Position numbers and translations under genes: made by a program
Shown here: in pieces, positions 59,740-64,000 of the stretch
Position numbering within the stretch: position 1 is the stretch's first letter
How the letters are laid out: every line of letters starts with the position of its first letter
The notes under the pieces: generated by a model
What the model saw: only the letters and a program-made list of their open reading frames with translations
The model's database searches: none
What the model was told of the DNA's origin: nothing
NCBI RefSeq assembly: GCF_024753135.1
Contig: NZ_JANUGP010000022.1
Location: forward strand, 1 to 64,000
DNA: 64,000 bases
Direction of reading: 5' to 3'
DNA from: Streptomyces pyxinicus
Lineage (GTDB): Bacteria; Actinomycetota; Actinomycetes; Streptomycetales; Streptomycetaceae

Positions 59740-60429
59740 TCAGACGCCGCGGCGGGCCGGCGACGGGGCCGGGTGGGACGGGTCCAGCTCCGCCACGGCC
59801 CGCAGGGCGCCGCCGAGGGTCTTCACCAGCAGATCGGCCATCGCGGCCCGGGGCAGCTCGGGGCGGGAGATCCAGTCCAGGGTGGCGCCCTCCACGCCGC
59901 ACACCCAGGACAGCAGGCCCATCCGGGCGAGCGGGGAGATGTCGGCGCGGCCGTAGGCGCCCTCGGCGATGACGGCGACGATGGCCGCGCGCACCCCGTC
60001 CCGGATGGCGTGCACCTCGGCGTCGAAGCCCACGCCCCCGCTGACGATGGTGCGGTAGGCGGCCTGGTGGTGCTCGGCGTAGCGCAGATAGCCGTCGACG
60101 GTGCGGTGCACGCGGTCGACGGCGGAGAGTTCGAGGCCGCCGGAGGCGAAGGAGACCAGGTCCGCCACGGAGTCCTGGATGATCGCCAGGTAATAGCCGC
60201 GCTTGGAGCGGAAGTAGTAGTAGATCAGCCCCTTGGCGACCCGCGCCTGCCGGGCGATGTCGTCCATGGACAGCGCGTCGTAGGACGTGTCGGCGAACAG
60301 CCCCCGGCCGATGGCGATGAGGTCCGCGCGGCGTGTCGCCGAGCGCTCGGTGCCGCGCGCTCGCGCGGGGGTCGCTCCCGGGGCGGGGGCGGCGGCTCGC
60401 GCGACGGCGGTGGCGCGCTGCTGAGGCAT
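59740..60429 (-). CDS. TetR-family regulator
   Basis: A 229-residue TetR-type repressor. After a disordered basic N-terminus of about 30 residues comes the HTH: RRADLIAIGRGLFADTSYDA, LSMDDIARQARVAKGLIYYY and FRSKRGYYLAIIQD. The helical ligand-binding domain follows, with DGYLRYAEHHQAAYRTIVSG and AIRDGVRAAIVAVIAEGAYG. Target and ligand are unknown. ATG 60429 is used; a TTG two codons upstream is the alternative. It is convergent with the chitinase gene and co-directional with the small membrane peptide gene, the C39-like peptidase and the permease, so it may belong to that block. Confidence 0.92.
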   Translation of the reverse strand: MPQQRATAVARAAAPAPGATPARARGTERSATRRADLIAIGRGLFADTSYDALSMDDIARQARVAKGLIYYYFRSKRGYYLAIIQDSVADLVSFASGGLELSAVDRVHRTVDGYLRYAEHHQAAYRTIVSGGVGFDAEVHAIRDGVRAAIVAVIAEGAYGRADISPLARMGLLSWVCGVEGATLDWISRPELPRAAMADLLVKTLGGALRAVAELDPSHPAPSPARRGV

Positions 60430-60536
60430 GTTCAATTTCGACCCTGGTCTGGGAGTCGGCGGGACTCCCGCAGTATGTCAGAACATGAACATGTCGGGCA
60501 GGGGGCCCGGGAGCGGAGCGGGCCCGGACCTCCGGG

Positions 60537-60677
60537 TCAGAGCAGACCGAGCTGGGTGACGAGCATCGCGATCACCACGACGAGGGTCCAGCCCATGACG
60601 TGTTCGAGGATCTCGGGGCCGTCTTCCTGGGGGCCGCCGGTGCGGACGCGGGTGGCGGTGGCCGGGTGTGCGGTCAT
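60537..60677 (-). CDS. Small single-span membrane peptide, 46 aa
   Basis: A short ORF, MTAHPATATRVRTGG then PQEDGPEILEHVMGW, followed by a single strong membrane helix TLVVVIAMLVTQLGLL at the very C-terminus. Codon third positions are nearly all G or C. From memory, similar peptides ending in a hydrophobic helix are common in streptomycetes. The ATG at 60677 has a weak GTGAG leader. The flanking gaps (108 bases to the TetR start and 106 bases to the peptidase stop) suggest its own transcript. No function is known to me. Confidence 0.7.
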   Translation of the reverse strand: MTAHPATATRVRTGGPQEDGPEILEHVMGWTLVVVIAMLVTQLGLL

Positions 60678-60783
60678 GGTTGCTCACAGAGGTCGGACGT
60701 ACACAAGGGACTCCCCCGCCCATCCGTCCACCATGCCACCCGCGTCGGCGTGCGCGGCGGAGACCTTGCTCACACGGGCCGGT

Positions 60784-62145
60784 TCAGCGCACCCCCACCG
60801 CCGCGAGGGCCGTGCGCTGGCGCGTGGTCGGCTCGGCCGGGAAGTACAGGTAGCAGACTCCCCCGGAGCCCGAGGAGACCCCGCCGGAGGCGTTGTACCG
60901 CTTGGTCCTGAGCCAGATGTTCTCGAACTCCCGGCGCGGGTAGACCCGGCGCACCGCGTCGTCGCTCGGCGAGGCCGGGTCGTTGGCGATCACGTCGCCG
61001 TCCGCCGTGAACCCGATCACGGTCATGAGGTGGCCGGCGGTGCCGTAGCCGGCGCCGGTCAGCTCGGTCTTGAGGAAGGACTGGGACGTGATGGCCGGGA
61101 TGCCGGCCGCGACCAGTGTCTCCAGGTCGGTCAGCGAGGCGAGCCGGGTGACCACGCTCCGCAGGCCCGGGTAGGTGGCCGCGTAGGCGGCGTTGAAGGG
61201 CCAGTTGCCGCAGCCCTCGTACTGGTAGTCGTAGGTGTAGCGGGCGGCATGGCAGACCGCCGGGTCGGCGTACGAGGGGTCGACCCAGGACAGCTGCCCG
61301 GGGGTGGGCCGGGCACCCCAGTACTCGATGATCATCTGCGAGGAGGTGGGGCTGCACCACGCCTCGCCGCCGTTGTCGTACTGCGGGTACTGGCCCTTGT
61401 GGATCTCCTGGGAGTAGCGCGGCACGGCGAGTTCCTGGGCGAGGCCGGGGGTGGAGGCCGGGACGGTGAACCGGTCGGGGATGTCGGAGCCCATCGCGCC
61501 GAGCCGCCAGACGGTCGGCGTGAGCCGCGTGCCCGGCTTCCGGTACAGGGTCAGGCGCAGCCGGTACGACGCCACGCGCAGACCGGTGCTCGCGTCGTCG
61601 ACGGCGAGGGTGTCGGTCCAGACGCTGCTTCTGCCGTCGCTCTGGCCGTCCACCGAGGTCCGCCTGATGTCCTGGTCGCCAAAGGCCCAGCGGCCCATCA
61701 CGTACCAGGGGGTGTCGGTGCCGTCGGAGTAGGTGCCGCGCAGCTCGGCCTGGAGCCAGGTGCCGTCGGGGGTGTGCGCGTTCCAGGAGGCGATGACCTC
61801 GGTGGCGGGCACGGTGAGGCGGTGTGCCGGGGAGGTCCAGGTGCCGTACTCCCACGTGGCGGTGGTGCAGGTGTGCGGGTCGGTGTAGTCGGTGCGGCCG
61901 GCCGGGGTGCCGATCTCCAGGCCGGGGCGGGCGCCCGGGACGGCCCGGGTGCCCTGGGCTGCGCCCGAGCGCCACTCGGCGTACGTGGTCCAGGCGTGGT
62001 AGTCGACGGGGCGGGCCGGCGTCCGGCCCGAGGAGTGGGCGGGCCGCCGTGTCGCGGCCGTCGCGGGGGCCGCGGTGCCGGTCACCGCGGCGGCGACGGC
62101 GACGGCCAGCACGGTTCTGCGGGAGGGCTGTTCGGCTCTGCTCAT
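60784..62145 (-). CDS. Tat-exported C39-like peptidase domain protein
   Basis: A 453-residue exported protein. The N-terminus SRAEQPSRRTVLAVAVAAAV has a twin-arginine motif (SRRTVLA) and an Ala-rich cleavage region near residue 30. Residues about 50-230 form a beta-rich accessory domain of unknown type. The C-terminal part is a papain-like C39 domain with the Cys in GGEAWCSPTSSQMIIEYWG, the His in GTAGHLMTVIGF and the Asp in VIANDPA. Unlike C39 domains of bacteriocin exporters, it is not fused to an ABC transporter. It probably acts as an extracellular cysteine peptidase or peptide-binding protein. ATG 62145 lacks a clear ribosome site. Confidence 0.88.
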   Translation of the reverse strand: MSRAEQPSRRTVLAVAVAAAVTGTAAPATAATRRPAHSSGRTPARPVDYHAWTTYAEWRSGAAQGTRAVPGARPGLEIGTPAGRTDYTDPHTCTTATWEYGTWTSPAHRLTVPATEVIASWNAHTPDGTWLQAELRGTYSDGTDTPWYVMGRWAFGDQDIRRTSVDGQSDGRSSVWTDTLAVDDASTGLRVASYRLRLTLYRKPGTRLTPTVWRLGAMGSDIPDRFTVPASTPGLAQELAVPRYSQEIHKGQYPQYDNGGEAWCSPTSSQMIIEYWGARPTPGQLSWVDPSYADPAVCHAARYTYDYQYEGCGNWPFNAAYAATYPGLRSVVTRLASLTDLETLVAAGIPAITSQSFLKTELTGAGYGTAGHLMTVIGFTADGDVIANDPASPSDDAVRRVYPRREFENIWLRTKRYNASGGVSSGSGGVCYLYFPAEPTTRQRTALAAVGVR

Positions 62146-62338
62146 GGGCGCGCTTACCCCCAGGGTGTGTCCGTGTCGGGACGGGTCCGGTGCAGGGTTC
62201 GCGCCCACTATGGATCACGTGCCGGGGCCCGGCCAGCACTTCGGCGCACGCGGCGCGATGATTATTGGTTCGGACCGGTGGCGGCGGTACGGACGGGTGG
62301 TGCCCCGGGGCCGTGCGGGTGAGCGGAGGCGGAAGTGC

Positions 62339-62377
62339 GGACCGGGCGGCCCCGCGAGGCTGGGGGCCGCCCGGTCC
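62339..62377 (-). terminator. Strong hairpin downstream of the APC permease
   Basis: GGACCGGGCGGCCCC (62339-62353) pairs perfectly with its complement at 62363-62377 across a nine-base loop. It lies 23 bases past the permease stop in the direction of transcription. No U-run follows, as is common in streptomycetes. Confidence 0.85.
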
Positions 62378-62399
62378 TGTGGTCGGTGATCGGGACGGG

Positions 62400-63941
62400 T
62401 CAGATCAGGTCCATGGCCGCCACCTCGTCGGGGCGGCCGTAGCTGACCGGGCCCTGGAAGCGGCGGCGGGCCGTGGTGAACCACCAGACCGTGGCGATCA
62501 GCAGGACCGCGGCCAGGGCGATGGGGGCGTAGTTGAAGGAGTCGACCGTGATCGGGGAGGCCTGCGGGAGCATGAAGAGGATGCTGCTCAGGAAGATCCA
62601 GACGACGGCGAGCCAGCCGATCGGGCGGCCCCAGCGCCCGAGGTGCCAGGGGCCGGGCTGGAACGCGTTCCCGAGGCGCAGGCGCAGGAAGATCGGGACG
62701 GCGTAGGCGAGGAAGAGGCCGACCACGTTGACGCTGACGATGGCCGTGAACGCCGTGTGGGACCACCAGCCGGGCACGACCAGCGCGAGCGAGCAGCCGA
62801 CGGCGAGCCACACGGCCTTCACCGGGGTGCGGGTGCGCGGGGAGACGGAGTGCCACCAGCGGGAGCCGGGCATGGCGCCGTCCCGGGAGAAGGCGAAGAT
62901 CTGCCGGGTGTTGCTGGTGAGGTTGGCGAGGCCGCAGAAGAGCATCGCGCCGATGACGATGAGCAGCATGACCTTGGCGACGCCGAGCCCGAGCCCGTCG
63001 ATCAGGATCTGGACGGGCGGCGTACCCGCTCCCGCCACCTTGGCGTAGTCGCTGATGCTGTAGACCAATGCGAGTATCAGGATCAGCCCGGTGATCGCGG
63101 AATAGCCGATGGCACGGATGATCCCCTTCGGCGCGTTGACCGTCGCGCCGACCGTTTCCTCGGACATGTGGAAGCTGCCGTCGAACCCGGTGAACGTCCA
63201 GCTGGTGACCAGCAGGCCGAGCATGCCGCCGTAAAGTCCGCTTGTGAAGCCGGTGTTGTTCTCGAAATGCGTCACGAAGGACGCCGGCTGGTGCTGATCG
63301 GGCATCACTATGAGTGCGCCCACGATCACGACGAGTCCGATCAGCAGCCACCACACGGAAATGCGGTTCAGTACGGCGACGAGCTGCACGGTGAAGGTGT
63401 TGGCGAGGCCCTGGAGCGCGATGATCACCGCCGTGATCGCCACCGTCTGGTGCGCGGTCGCCTGGTAGGAGGGCCACTGCAACTGGGCGAACGCCTGGAT
63501 GAAGGTGGCCGCCGCGTAGCCGGTCGCCGCGGTGCCGCCGATCTGGCCCACGAAGTTCAGCCAGCCCGTGTACCACGACCAGGCGCCCTTGTGCCGCTTC
63601 GCGAGTTTACCGGCGGAGAAATACAGGGCACCGCTCGTCGGATAGGCGGAGGCGACCTCGCCCATGGCCGCCCCGATGAGCAGCACCATGACGGAGACGC
63701 CTATCCAGCCGAACACGAGAATACGCGGGCCACCCGCGTTCATACCGAATCCGAAGGACGAGAAAATTCCCGAGAGGATATTGATGATGGTGAAGGAGAT
63801 CGCGAAATTGTCGAATGCCTTGAAACGGCGGGTGAGTTTTCGCGGATAGCCCATCGCGTGCAGGGTGGCGTCGTCGTCGAGCACGACCGTCTCTCCGCCC
63901 GCGCGGGCCTTCGCGCGGTGCGTCGATATCCGTTCCGACAC
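62400..63941 (-). CDS. APC-family amino acid permease
   Basis: A 513-residue transporter of the amino acid-polyamine-organocation superfamily with about twelve membrane helices. The opening RKLTRRFKAFDNFAISFTII and FGMNAGGPRILVFGWIGVSV match the amino acid/choline permease group (HisP/GabP-like), with GEVASAYPTSGALYFSAGKL in the helix 2-3 region. Later blocks include TSWTFTGFDGSFHMSEETVG and ANLTSNTRQIFAFSRDGAMP. Cargo is not deducible; GABA-, choline- and ethanolamine-type permeases are close. The GTG at 63941 follows AAAGGC. The upstream 59 bases to the window end hold no recognisable element. Confidence 0.9.
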   Translation of the reverse strand: MSERISTHRAKARAGGETVVLDDDATLHAMGYPRKLTRRFKAFDNFAISFTIINILSGIFSSFGFGMNAGGPRILVFGWIGVSVMVLLIGAAMGEVASAYPTSGALYFSAGKLAKRHKGAWSWYTGWLNFVGQIGGTAATGYAAATFIQAFAQLQWPSYQATAHQTVAITAVIIALQGLANTFTVQLVAVLNRISVWWLLIGLVVIVGALIVMPDQHQPASFVTHFENNTGFTSGLYGGMLGLLVTSWTFTGFDGSFHMSEETVGATVNAPKGIIRAIGYSAITGLILILALVYSISDYAKVAGAGTPPVQILIDGLGLGVAKVMLLIVIGAMLFCGLANLTSNTRQIFAFSRDGAMPGSRWWHSVSPRTRTPVKAVWLAVGCSLALVVPGWWSHTAFTAIVSVNVVGLFLAYAVPIFLRLRLGNAFQPGPWHLGRWGRPIGWLAVVWIFLSSILFMLPQASPITVDSFNYAPIALAAVLLIATVWWFTTARRRFQGPVSYGRPDEVAAMDLI

Positions 63942-64000
63942 GGCTTTGCCTTTCTGTCGATGGGGACTTGTGGGAGGTTCCCGGGGCGGGGGGTCAGGCG

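Overview
The window is high-GC actinobacterial chromosome, almost certainly Streptomyces. GTG starts are frequent, start/stop overlaps (ATGA, GTGA) are common, and lineage markers are present: the crr-ptsI PTS pair, a cvnABCD conservon, the sporulation pair smeA-sffA, rbpA behind a sigma-R type promoter, and a GH18 chitinase behind a DasR-like box. From memory the gene order resembles the S. coelicolor interval from crr-ptsI to chiD. No phage, transposase, CRISPR array, rRNA or tRNA gene was seen.

Layout. (1) 1-9 kb: crr-ptsI under a perfect DasR-type palindrome, a hypothetical protein, acetoacetyl-CoA synthetase, a GH31 glycosidase and a Nudix hydrolase. (2) 8.7-17.6 kb: a conservon (kinase-like CvnA, Roadblock CvnB, DUF742 CvnC, GTPase CvnD) with a 1213-residue 5-oxoprolinase/hydantoinase gene between cvnC and cvnD, then a small membrane protein. 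(3) 17.7-25.8 kb: a methylamine module (Rieske ferredoxin, IclR regulator, dimethylglycine-dehydrogenase-like flavoprotein, monomeric sarcosine oxidase, GbcA-like Rieske oxygenase, APC permease), consistent with stepwise demethylation of glycine betaine to glycine. (4) 25.9-33.2 kb: an F-E-B ordered SMC operon of the MukFEB/MksFEB/Wadjet JetABC type with no JetD/MksG nuclease beside it. A 55-codon basic repeat ORF is coupled by overlaps between its first two subunits. (5) 33.3-38.7 kb: an FCD-GntR regulator divergent from a 5-oxoproline module (MFS carrier, YcsI/DUF1445, PxpA, PxpB, PxpC), with a perfect operator-like palindrome in the promoter spacer.

(6) 38.6-44.2 kb: two GT4-type glycosyltransferases and an SGNH hydrolase in one overlapping operon, then HEAT-like and ankyrin proteins. 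(7) 44.5-50.9 kb: smeA-sffA, a divergent MocR regulator/YczE pair followed by a glycerophosphodiesterase, and a UMF1 transporter. (8) 51-56 kb: rbpA, fxsA, polyprenol-phosphate mannose synthase, an amidohydrolase and an Lrp regulator. (9) 56-64 kb: two small hypotheticals, an acyl-CoA dehydrogenase, chitinase, TetR regulator, a 46-residue membrane peptide, a Tat-exported C39-like peptidase and an APC permease.

Common threads. DasR-type boxes at both ends tie the PTS phosphorelay to chitin/GlcNAc use. Two unrelated 5-oxoproline-hydrolysing systems lie within 26 kb. Chromosome handling and septation appear twice (MksFEB-like operon, SmeA-SffA). The most unusual structures are the oxoprolinase inside the conservon, the repeat peptide ORF inside the SMC operon, and a multi-armed inverted-repeat region in the 536-bp gap upstream of the mannose synthase gene.
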